From Enhydrobacter sp. (GTDB lineage: Bacteria; Pseudomonadota; Alphaproteobacteria; Reyranellales; Reyranellaceae): DNA of 64,000 nt. The stretch is from positions 1,610,473 through 1,674,472 of the forward strand of contig CP075528.1 of assembly GCA_025808875.1 (NCBI GenBank), read 5' to 3'. The position numbers and the translations under genes are program-made. Every line of letters starts with the position of its first letter. Positions within the stretch are counted from its first letter, which is position 1. The notes beneath the pieces were generated by a model. The model had not been told where the DNA came from, ran no database searches, and saw only the letters and a program-made list of their open reading frames with translations. Of the stretch, positions 8,454 to 15,896 are shown in pieces.

Positions 8454-9067
8454 TGTCGCTCGAACTCTATCTCGCCTTCATCGCCGCGACCGCGGTCCTG
8501 ATGATCGTCCCCGGGCCGAACGTGGCACTGATCGTGGCCAACAGCATTGCCCATGGCACGCGCTATGGACTGCTGACCGTGGCCGCCACCTCGACCGCGG
8601 TGGTGATCCATCTCATCCTGACCGTGATCGGGGCGACCGCCGCGCTGAACGTCCTCGCCGCGAGTTTCGACTGGCTGCGCTGGGCCGGCGTCGCCTACCT
8701 GATCTGGCTCGGTATCGCCGCCTGGCGCGCACCGCCCGACGATCTGTCGGCGACCCGGCCGCAGGATCGGTCGGCGCGCCTGATCTGGGCGCGCGGATTC
8801 CTGGTCGGGCTCACCAACCCGAAGACGCTGCTGTTCTACGGTGCCTTTTTCCCGCAGTTCATCGAGCCCGGGCCGACGGCCGCCGATCAGCTCCTGCTGC
8901 TGGCCGTCACCTTTCTCGGCGTGGCGATCGTGTTCGACGGTACCTGGGCGATCCTGGCCGGAAGACTGCGCGCGCTGCTCGTCGTGCACGCCAGGCTGCG
9001 CAACCGCCTGACCGGCGGGCTGCTGGTCGGCGCCAGCGTCGGGCTGGCGCTGGCGCGGCGGCCCTGA
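8450..9067 (+). CDS. LysE family translocator
   Basis: A 205-residue membrane protein. MIVPGPNVALIVANSIAHGTRYGL is the N-terminal LysE/RhtB signature and GFLVGLTNPKTLLFYGAFFPQF the central one; about six spans. Family members export amino acids or related compounds. It overlaps the Mth938 gene by ATGA and ends 13 bases before a strong hairpin. The cargo cannot be read from sequence. Confidence 0.9.
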   Translation: MMSLELYLAFIAATAVLMIVPGPNVALIVANSIAHGTRYGLLTVAATSTAVVIHLILTVIGATAALNVLAASFDWLRWAGVAYLIWLGIAAWRAPPDDLSATRPQDRSARLIWARGFLVGLTNPKTLLFYGAFFPQFIEPGPTAADQLLLLAVTFLGVAIVFDGTWAILAGRLRALLVVHARLRNRLTGGLLVGASVGLALARRP

Positions 9068-9071
9068 CCGC

Positions 9072-9103
9072 AAAAAGAAAGAGGGGCCCCGCAGGGCCCC
9101 TCT
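9072..9103 (-). terminator. Rho-independent terminator between lysE and the PuuD-like gene
   Basis: A 10-bp perfect stem (A + GAGGGGCCC at 9080-9089, loop CGCA, GGGCCCCTC + T at 9094-9103). On the minus strand it is followed by a T-rich run (complement of AAAAAGAAA at 9072-9080), so it best terminates the minus-strand gene; as a hairpin without a T-tract it may also stop transcripts from lysE. Confidence 0.88.
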
Positions 9104-9124
9104 CTGGATCGAGTCGCGTCGCGA

Positions 9125-9721
9125 TCAAATCGGCGCGTTCTGCTGCGCCACCATGCAGTAGAGCATGCCGATTGAGAACATGGTGTTGAAGCGGCTGGCA
9201 TACAGCGCCGGCTTGGCTGCCGCCGCCTTCTGCTCGGCTGTGGCCTCGACCAGGCCCAGGATCTTCTGCTGGTTCGGCCAAATGATGAACCAGACGTTGA
9301 AGGCCATGATCAGCGCCATCCACATGCCGACGCCGATCATGATGAAGCCCTTCTGCAGGGTCAGCGCCGAGACGATGTAGCCCAGCATCCAGGCCAGCAG
9401 CAGGCCGGTGACGACCGTCGCGAGCGCGGCGTAGCGGAAGTAGAGGAGCACGTTGGGGGCGATGAACTTGGTGATCGCCGCGCGATGCTCGACCGGCTGG
9501 ATGGTCGGCATGGTCGGAACCTGCACGAAGTTGAGGTACCAGAGCAGGCCAATCCACAGCACGCCGCTGATCACATGGAACCAGCGCATCAGGACGGTTG
9601 ACCAGGCATGGTCGATGGCCACCATCTGGCCGGAGGCCAGGCCCGCGGCGACGACGATGATGATGAAGAGCACGATCCCCGCGATGACGGTGCGACCGGG
9701 TGATGTGAAGATGGCACCCAT
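9125..9721 (-). CDS. PuuD-like (urate hydroxylase N-terminal domain) membrane protein
   Basis: A 198-residue protein with about five spans and the PuuD-type signature WFHVISGVLWIGLLWYLNFVQVP (about 46-68), later MALIMAFNVWFIIWPNQQKI. Full-length PuuD (about 400 residues) joins this membrane region to a C-terminal cytochrome c domain and oxidises urate; this protein lacks the cytochrome part. Short membrane-only versions are common in alphaproteobacteria and their substrate is unproven. It is a single gene with its own terminator and is divergent from the next gene. Confidence 0.8.
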   Translation of the reverse strand: MGAIFTSPGRTVIAGIVLFIIIVVAAGLASGQMVAIDHAWSTVLMRWFHVISGVLWIGLLWYLNFVQVPTMPTIQPVEHRAAITKFIAPNVLLYFRYAALATVVTGLLLAWMLGYIVSALTLQKGFIMIGVGMWMALIMAFNVWFIIWPNQQKILGLVEATAEQKAAAAKPALYASRFNTMFSIGMLYCMVAQQNAPI

Positions 9722-9830
9722 GTCCGTATTTCCCTTTATCTTGTTGAGAGGACTGGAGAATCCCGTGCATCATACTTTAGTCGCAATGGCCGCTGCGTTC
9801 AACGGTCGCAGCACGGATTGATCCCCATCA

Positions 9831-10481
9831 ATGACGTCCGCCGCCGACTATCGCGCCCCCGATGCGGCGCACCGCTACGTGCTCGACCTCGTGCGCGCCG
9901 AGGATCGCGACCGCTTCCTCGCGGCGTTGTTTGCACCCGAGCCCATGCGCCGTGACCTGCTGGCGATTCTCGCCTTCGATCACGAGCTGGCGCGCACGCG
10001 CCTCGTCGCACGGGAGCCGATGCTGGCGCGCATCCGCCTTGAGTGGTGGCGCGAGGCGGCAAACGAGGCGGCCGGCATCGGCCGGCCGCGCGCCCAGCCC
10101 ACGGTCGAATCGCTGAGCGAAACTGTGCGGCGGCATGGCTTGAGCGCCGACAAACTCGTCGCCCTGATCGACGCCCGCGAGGAAGAGATCGACGGCCCGC
10201 TCGATGTCGTGCGCGCCGGGCATGCGCTCGCCGACCTGCAACTCGCGGTGTTGGCGCTCGAGGGCGCGCCGACGCGCCGCGCCGCGCGGGCCGTCGCGAC
10301 GGCCTGGCTGATGGGCGAAGGGTCCGAGCGCGAGGCGCTGGTCGCCGAGGCGCGGGCGCTGCGCCGCGACGTCGATCCGGCGGCGCTGCCCATCCTGCTG
10401 CCGGCGCTTTCGCTCGGCGGCGCGAGCCCGGCGCTGCGCCCGCTCGCCTATTGGTGGGCGGTCAGGCGCGGGAGATACTGA
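9831..10481 (+). CDS. Squalene/phytoene synthase-like protein lacking the Asp-rich motifs
   Basis: A 216-residue protein of the SQS/PSY fold, shorter than true synthases (about 280-350). RLEWWREAANEA and the helical pattern fit, but neither DxxxD motif needed for Mg-diphosphate binding is seen: the first site reads AFDHELAR and the second is absent. This matches the NDUFAF6-like branch, where the eukaryotic protein is a complex I assembly factor. Together with the nearby Mth938/NDUFAF3-like gene this suggests a respiratory-complex role over isoprenoid synthesis (inference). Confidence 0.78.
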   Translation: MTSAADYRAPDAAHRYVLDLVRAEDRDRFLAALFAPEPMRRDLLAILAFDHELARTRLVAREPMLARIRLEWWREAANEAAGIGRPRAQPTVESLSETVRRHGLSADKLVALIDAREEEIDGPLDVVRAGHALADLQLAVLALEGAPTRRAARAVATAWLMGEGSEREALVAEARALRRDVDPAALPILLPALSLGGASPALRPLAYWWAVRRGRY

Positions 10482-10501
10482 CGCAGGAACGTGGAGGCAA
10501 C

Positions 10502-11392
10502 GTGGCGCGCACCAGGGCGAACGGCATCGAGATCGAGTACGAGACGGCGGGCAGGAAGGGCGATCCCGCCCTGCTACTCATCATGGGCCTGGGGGCGCAG
10601 CTCACGATCTGGCCAGATTCCCTTTGCGAGGGTCTGGCCCGGCGCGGCTTCTTCGTCGTGCGGCACGACAATCGCGACGTCGGCCTGTCGACCGACTTCG
10701 GCGCGTGGGGCGTGCCCAACATCCCGCAGGCGCTGCAGCAGGCGATGAAGGGAGAGCCGATCGCCGCGCCCTACGTGCTGTCCGACATGGCGGCCGATGC
10801 GGTCGGTCTGCTCGACTCGCTCGGCGTCGACAGGGCGCACATCGTCGGCGCCTCGATGGGCGGCATGATCGCGCAGATCGTTGCTGCGGCCCATCCGCAG
10901 CGCACCCGCTCGCTGGTGTCGATCTACTCGACCTCGGGGCGGCGTGGCCTGCCGCCGGGCAAGCCCGAGGCGCTCGCCATGCTCGGCTCGCAGCCCGACG
11001 GCGATACGCGCGAGGCCCGGGTGGCGCACGGCATGAAGTTGCGGCGCATCATCGGCAGCCCCGGGTTTCCGACCCCCGAGCCGGAGCTGCGCGCCTTCGT
11101 CGAGAGGAACGTCGATCGACGATGGTATCCGCAGGGCGCGGCCCGGCAGTACGTGTCGGTGCTGGCGTCAGGCGATCGGGTCGAGATGCTCAAGACGGTC
11201 GAGGCGCCCACGCTCGTCCTGCACGGCGAGGACGATCCGCTGCTGCCGGCCGACTGCGGCCGCGACGTCGCCCGGCTCGTGCCGGGAGCGCAGATTCACA
11301 CCATCGCCGGCTGGGGCCACGATTTTCCGCCCCAGCTGGTTCCCGAGATGATCGAGCGTATCGCCAACTTCTGCGGGAAGGCCTCGCCATGA
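10502..11392 (+). CDS. Alpha/beta hydrolase (esterase-like)
   Basis: A 296-residue alpha/beta hydrolase. Oxyanion region is LLIMGLGAQ, nucleophile elbow GASMGG, acid in LHGEDDPLLP and histidine in GWGHDFP near the C-terminus, giving a complete Ser-Asp-His triad. It resembles the aclacinomycin-methylesterase/haloperoxidase-like branch. The start is GTG, preceded by GGAGG at 10493-10497. It begins 20 bases after the SQS/PSY-like gene and overlaps the LLM monooxygenase by ATGA, so hydrolysis of an ester or lactone is likely coupled to that enzyme. Confidence 0.88.
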   Translation: MARTRANGIEIEYETAGRKGDPALLLIMGLGAQLTIWPDSLCEGLARRGFFVVRHDNRDVGLSTDFGAWGVPNIPQALQQAMKGEPIAAPYVLSDMAADAVGLLDSLGVDRAHIVGASMGGMIAQIVAAAHPQRTRSLVSIYSTSGRRGLPPGKPEALAMLGSQPDGDTREARVAHGMKLRRIIGSPGFPTPEPELRAFVERNVDRRWYPQGAARQYVSVLASGDRVEMLKTVEAPTLVLHGEDDPLLPADCGRDVARLVPGAQIHTIAGWGHDFPPQLVPEMIERIANFCGKASP

Positions 11393-12621
11393 AATTCGGC
11401 ATCTTCTACGAGCACCAGCTGCCGCGCCCGTGGGGCGAGCGCAGCGAGTACCAGCTTTTGCAGGATTCGCTCGGCCAGATCGAGCTCGCCGACAAGCTCG
11501 GCTACGACTACGCTTGGGAGGTCGAGCATCACTTCCTCGAGGAATATTCGCACTCTTCCGCACCCGAAGTGTTCCTCGGCGCCGCCAGCCAGCGCACCAA
11601 ACGCATCCGGCTCGGCCACGGCGTGGTCCAGCTCACCACCAACCAGCCGCATCGCGTTGCCGAGCGCGTGTCGACGCTCGACCTTCTCTCGGGCGGTCGA
11701 GTCGATCTCGGCATGGGCGAGGCGGCCGGGCCGGCGGAGCTGCATCCCTTCGGCATCCGCGTGCGCGACAAGCGCGAGCGCTGGGAGGAGGCGGTCAAGG
11801 CGATCGTGCCTATGTTCACCAAGGAGAGCTGGGAGTTCCACGGCCACTACTACGACTTCGAGGCGCGCAACGTCATTCCCAAGCCGTTTCAGAAGCCGCA
11901 CCCGCCGTTGTGGGTCGCCTGTTCCAACATCCAGACCATCGGCAAGGCGGGCGAATGGGGCATGGGCGCGCTCGGCTTCACCTTCGTCACGCCCGAGGCG
12001 GCGCGCGCCTGGGTGCACAAGTACTACAACAACCTGCTGAACAACCCGGGCAAACTCGCCGACTATCCGAGCAATCCCAACGTCGCGATGGTGTCGGGCT
12101 TCATGTGCGCGCCGACCGACGCGGAAGCCGAGGCCAAGGCGGCCGGCTGGACGTTCTTCATCTTCGCGCTCTCCTACTATGGCCGCAAAGGCGTCGATTC
12201 GCCGGGCATGTCGAACCTCTGGGAGGAGTATCAGAAGTGGCGCGGCGGGCCGGAGGAGAAGAAGGCGCTGGAATCGGGCCTGATCGGCTCGCCCGAGACG
12301 ATCCGCCGGAAGCTGCGCCAGTTTCAGGCGAGCCGCGTCGACCAGGTGATCCTGCTCAACCAGGCCGGCAAGACCAGCCACCGGGACATCTGCGAATCGC
12401 TTGAGCTGTTCGCCCGCGAGGTGATGCCCGAGTTCCACGCCGCCGAACCCGAGCATCAGGATTGGAAGCGCAAGGTGCTGGCGCGCGAGATCGTGCTCGA
12501 GGACCTCGACGTCCAGAAGTACGACATCTACAGCCACCAGAACGAGCACATCGTCCGTCTCACGCCCGAGCAACTCAAGCAGAAGATGGCGGAGAAGGAG
12601 GCGGCGGCGAAACGCGCCTGA
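11389..12621 (+). CDS. LLM class (luciferase-like) flavin-dependent monooxygenase
   Basis: A 410-residue TIM-barrel flavoprotein of the bacterial luciferase superfamily. Typical features are MKFGIFYEHQLP, AWEVEHHFLEEYSHSSAPEVFLGA, RIRLGHGVVQLTTNQPHRVAER and LDLLSGGRVDLGMGE. The C-terminal 60 residues (EIVLEDLDVQKYDIYSHQNEH then a charged helix) extend beyond the core. These enzymes use reduced FMN and oxygen; a flavin reductase is not adjacent. The gene is coupled at both ends (ATGA with the hydrolase; the next GTG one base after its stop). Confidence 0.92.
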   Translation: MKFGIFYEHQLPRPWGERSEYQLLQDSLGQIELADKLGYDYAWEVEHHFLEEYSHSSAPEVFLGAASQRTKRIRLGHGVVQLTTNQPHRVAERVSTLDLLSGGRVDLGMGEAAGPAELHPFGIRVRDKRERWEEAVKAIVPMFTKESWEFHGHYYDFEARNVIPKPFQKPHPPLWVACSNIQTIGKAGEWGMGALGFTFVTPEAARAWVHKYYNNLLNNPGKLADYPSNPNVAMVSGFMCAPTDAEAEAKAAGWTFFIFALSYYGRKGVDSPGMSNLWEEYQKWRGGPEEKKALESGLIGSPETIRRKLRQFQASRVDQVILLNQAGKTSHRDICESLELFAREVMPEFHAAEPEHQDWKRKVLAREIVLEDLDVQKYDIYSHQNEHIVRLTPEQLKQKMAEKEAAAKRA

Positions 12622-12622
12622 C

Positions 12623-14161
12623 GTGCGGCACGTTCCCGTCCTGATCGCGGGCGGCGGCCCGGTCGGCATGACCCTGGCGCGCACGCTGGCCCTGTTCGGG
12701 GTGCGCTGCCTGCTGGTCGAGCGCAACGCCACGACCACGCGCCATCCCAAGATGGACATCACCAACGGCCGCTCGATGGAGCTGTTCCGGCGACTGGGCT
12801 TGGCCGACAGGCTGCGCGCCGTTGCGGTGCCGGAGCGGAACAACTTCGACGTCTCGTGGATCACGTCGCTGGCGGGGCGCGAGCTTCATCGCTTCAGGTA
12901 CCCGAGCGTCGTCGAGAAGCGGGCCGAGATCCTCGCCAGGAACGACGGCACGCAGCCGCGCGAACCGGCCATGCGGGTCAGCCAGGTGGTGATCGAGCCC
13001 GTGCTGCGTGACGCCATTGTCGACCATCCACTGGTCGAGGTGCGCTGGGGTGTGGCTTTCGAGGATTTCGAGCAGGATCACGCCGGCGTCTCCTGCACCC
13101 TGCGGGCCGTCGAGACCGGCCAGGCCGAGACGGTGCGCTGCGACGTCCTGGTCGGCTGCGACGGCGGCTCGAGCGTCGTGCGCGAGAAGCTCGGCATCGC
13201 CTTGTCGGGCAAGGCCGCCGTGGCCCATCGCTACATGATCCATTTCCGGTCCGAAGCGCGTGAACTGCTGCAGGCGTTTGGCGTCGCCTGGCACTACCAG
13301 ACCGACAGGGGCACCTTGATCGCGCAGGACGACAGGGAAATCTGGACGCTGCAGACGCGCATGCCGGCCCCCGATGGCGCGAAAGGCGGCCAGCCCGATC
13401 CGAATGCCATGCTCGACACCTGGGCCGGCCGGGCGTTCCCACGCGAGATCCTGGTCGCCAATCCGTGGTTCACGCATCTGTTGCTGGCCGATCGTTACGC
13501 CAGCGGCCGCGTGTTCCTGGCGGGCGATGCCGCCCACCAGTACATTCCGACCGGCGGCTACGGCATGAACACCGGCATCGGTGACGCCGTCGGCCTCGGC
13601 TGGAAGCTGGCCGCCGTGCTCGAGGGGTTTGCCGGCGCGGAACTGCTGGCACGCTACGAGCGCGAGCGGCGGCCGGTCGGACTGCGCAATCGCCTCGGTT
13701 CCGAGCGCCACACCGATGTGCGCCTCAGGATCGCCGAGCTCTATCGCACGGAGCGCGACCCCGATGCCCTGGCGCGCGGCATCGCCGCCCTGGGCAACGC
13801 CGAGAACGAGAGCTGGGGCCTCGAGTTCGGCTACCGCTACGATGGCGTCGAGGAGGATCCCGTGATCTATCGCCCCACCACCGTGCCCGGCGCGCGCCTG
13901 CCGAGCGTCGTTCTGCGCGACGGCTCGTTCCTCTACGACCGTCTGGGCCGCTGGTTTACACTCCTGGTCTTCGGTGGCGCCGATCCTTCCCCGCTGATCG
14001 ACTCGGCGCCGGCGCCGCTCGATACGGTGATCGTCGACGATCCGGCGGTGGCACCGATCTACGAGGCGAAGCTGGTTCTGGTGCGGCCTGACACCCACGT
14101 CGCCTGGCGCGGCAACGCGTGCCGAAACGGCCCTGCCGTATGGCGCGAGGCGCTGACATGA
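12623..14161 (+). CDS. FAD-dependent aromatic-ring hydroxylase (PheA/TfdB family)
   Basis: A 512-residue class A flavoprotein monooxygenase. It shows the dinucleotide motif AGGGPVGM at 9-16, the DG motif DVLVGCDGGSS, and the GD motif GRVFLAGDAAHQYIPTGG with a helix NTGIGDAVGLGWKLAA. The C-terminal segment is the thioredoxin-like domain of phenol- and 2,4-dichlorophenol-hydroxylase relatives. The GTG start is one base past the LLM stop. Such enzymes hydroxylate phenolic rings with NAD(P)H and oxygen. It overlaps the next hydroxylase by ATGA. Confidence 0.9.
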   Translation: MRHVPVLIAGGGPVGMTLARTLALFGVRCLLVERNATTTRHPKMDITNGRSMELFRRLGLADRLRAVAVPERNNFDVSWITSLAGRELHRFRYPSVVEKRAEILARNDGTQPREPAMRVSQVVIEPVLRDAIVDHPLVEVRWGVAFEDFEQDHAGVSCTLRAVETGQAETVRCDVLVGCDGGSSVVREKLGIALSGKAAVAHRYMIHFRSEARELLQAFGVAWHYQTDRGTLIAQDDREIWTLQTRMPAPDGAKGGQPDPNAMLDTWAGRAFPREILVANPWFTHLLLADRYASGRVFLAGDAAHQYIPTGGYGMNTGIGDAVGLGWKLAAVLEGFAGAELLARYERERRPVGLRNRLGSERHTDVRLRIAELYRTERDPDALARGIAALGNAENESWGLEFGYRYDGVEEDPVIYRPTTVPGARLPSVVLRDGSFLYDRLGRWFTLLVFGGADPSPLIDSAPAPLDTVIVDDPAVAPIYEAKLVLVRPDTHVAWRGNACRNGPAVWREALT

Positions 14162-15324
14162 GGGTCGCCGTCATCGGCGGCGGCATCGGCGGCCTGTCGG
14201 CTGCGTTGCATCTGTCGAAGGCCGGCCTGGACGTCCATGTCTACGAGCAGGCGCCGCGCATCGGCGAGATCGGCGCCGGCATCCAGATCAGCCCCAATGC
14301 CTCGCGATTGCTGCATCGGCTGGGATTGAAGGACGCCATGGATGGTGTCGGCGTGCGGCCGCGCGCCATCCATCAGCGGCGTTGGGACGACGGGCGGACA
14401 CTGCAGCATGCACCGCTCGGCGCCGACGTCGAGGCTGCATTCGGCGCGCCCTACTATCACTTCCATCGTGGAGACCTCGTCGCGTTGCTGGGCGCCGCGG
14501 TGCCGTCACAGCGTCTTCATCTCGGCTGCCGTCTCGTGGGCGTCGAGGAGAAGGCCGACAAGGTTGTCGCGCGCTTCGCCGACGGTGCCGAGGCTGAGGC
14601 CGATGTGCTGGTCGGCGCCGACGGCATCCATTCCCGGGTCCATGCGCTGGTCCTCGGGGCGGAGAAGGCACGCTTCACGGGCTGCGTCGCCTGGCGCGGC
14701 CTCGTGCCTGCCGAGAGGATCGAGCATCTCGCCATCGAGCGCGTCTCGCACAACTGGATGGGTCCGGACGGCCATGTCGTGCACTACTGGGTGTCGGGTG
14801 GCCGCTTCATGAACGTGGTCTGCGTCACCGAGCGCGGCGCCTGGACCGAGGAGGGCTGGACCACATCCGGCAAGGTCGAAGACGTGGCGGCGCGCTACGA
14901 GGGTTGGCATCCCACGGTGCGCGGCCTGATCGCGGCCTTCCCCGAGACCTTCGTCTGGGCGCTGCACGATCGCACCGAGCTGCCGCGCTGGGGCCGCGGT
15001 CGGATCACGCTGCTGGGCGATGCCTGTCATCCGATGCTGCCCTTCATGGCGCAGGGCGCGGCGCAGGCGATCGAGGATGGTGCCGCGCTCGCCGCGCTGT
15101 TGGCGGGGATGCCGGACGACGTGCCGGGCGCATTGCGGCGCTACGAGGAGATCCGCAAGCCCCGCGCGACCCGACTGCAGACGGCGAGCGCGGCCAACCG
15201 CGTGCGTTTCCACCTGCCCGACGGGCCCGAGCAGCAGAAGCGCGATGCGGCGCTGGCGGCATCGGGCGATCGATCGATCGCCAACATCGGCTGGCTCTAC
15301 GCGCACGACGCGGAGAGGGTGTGA
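14158..15324 (+). CDS. FAD-dependent monooxygenase, salicylate/3-hydroxybenzoate hydroxylase-like
   Basis: A 388-residue single-component flavin hydroxylase: VIGGGIGGLSAALHLSKAG at the N-terminus, DVLVGADGIHS as DG motif, and ITLLGDACHPMLPFMAQGAAQAIEDGAAL as GD motif. The length and the PFMAQGA signature match salicylate 1-monooxygenase and 3-hydroxybenzoate 6-hydroxylase relatives. It overlaps the preceding hydroxylase (ATGA). The exact aromatic substrate is not determined. Confidence 0.9.
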   Translation: MRVAVIGGGIGGLSAALHLSKAGLDVHVYEQAPRIGEIGAGIQISPNASRLLHRLGLKDAMDGVGVRPRAIHQRRWDDGRTLQHAPLGADVEAAFGAPYYHFHRGDLVALLGAAVPSQRLHLGCRLVGVEEKADKVVARFADGAEAEADVLVGADGIHSRVHALVLGAEKARFTGCVAWRGLVPAERIEHLAIERVSHNWMGPDGHVVHYWVSGGRFMNVVCVTERGAWTEEGWTTSGKVEDVAARYEGWHPTVRGLIAAFPETFVWALHDRTELPRWGRGRITLLGDACHPMLPFMAQGAAQAIEDGAALAALLAGMPDDVPGALRRYEEIRKPRATRLQTASAANRVRFHLPDGPEQQKRDAALAASGDRSIANIGWLYAHDAERV

Positions 15325-15326
15325 AG

Positions 15327-15800
15327 ATGGCCATTGCCTTCGCCGTCGCGATGCCCGTGCAGCTTGCCGAGGTCGAGCGCCTGATGCGCTCGGCCTTCAC
15401 GCCCTACGTGCGTGCGCTCGGGCGCGAGATCGCGGCCGACGCCTATGCCTGGTTCACCGATGCCGTCGTCCGTGGCGACATCCACGTCGCTCTCGACGGA
15501 ACGGAGATCGTGGGCGTCATGGCCACCCGTCGGCGGGACGACGATCTCGAGTTGGCCCTGATCGGCGTCAGTCCGGCCCGGCAGAAGAGCGGCATCGCCA
15601 GCTGGATGCTGGTCGGGATCGAGCCGGTCGCCTGGGCGGCGGGAGTGCGCACACTGTCGCTCATGACGGCAGAGATGATGCAGGACCGGGTGCGGCTCTA
15701 CGAACGCCACGGCTTCCGCATCGTTCGGCGCGGGCCGCCCGAGCACGGCAAGGATTCCCATGTGCGCGTCTACATGGCGAAGACGCTTCGCGTGCCGTGA
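15327..15800 (+). CDS. GNAT family N-acetyltransferase
   Basis: A 157-residue GNAT-fold protein with the acetyl-CoA binding segment LIGVSPARQKSGIASWML (about 73-90) and the C-terminal VRLYERHGFRIVRRG. The Q/RxxGxG/A loop reads QKSGIA, somewhat degenerate. It starts 2 bases after the hydroxylase stop (ATG at 15327; an in-frame GTG at 15321 overlaps that stop). It is the last gene of the coupled run, with a hairpin directly after its stop. Substrate unknown. Confidence 0.83.
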   Translation: MAIAFAVAMPVQLAEVERLMRSAFTPYVRALGREIAADAYAWFTDAVVRGDIHVALDGTEIVGVMATRRRDDDLELALIGVSPARQKSGIASWMLVGIEPVAWAAGVRTLSLMTAEMMQDRVRLYERHGFRIVRRGPPEHGKDSHVRVYMAKTLRVP

Positions 15801-15821
15801 CCCGTCGGTGACATCGACGGG
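15801..15821 (+). terminator. Hairpin directly after the GNAT stop codon
   Basis: CCCGTCG, 7-base loop, CGACGGG: a perfect 7-bp stem beginning on the base after the TGA. No T-tract follows, so it is either a weak intrinsic or Rho-assisted terminator or an mRNA 3'-end protecting hairpin for the monooxygenase operon. Confidence 0.45.
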
Positions 15822-15896
15822 CGCCATCCCTATGTTCGTCGCGGAGTTGCGGCGGTCGCGGCGCGGACCGCGGATTCGGACAGTCCTGGGGGAGCC

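Noticed and set aside
9792-9812. Small dyad GCTGCG-N9-CGCAGC upstream of the SQS/PSY-like gene
   Set aside because: Six-bp GC-rich arms arise often by chance in this base composition; no supporting context.
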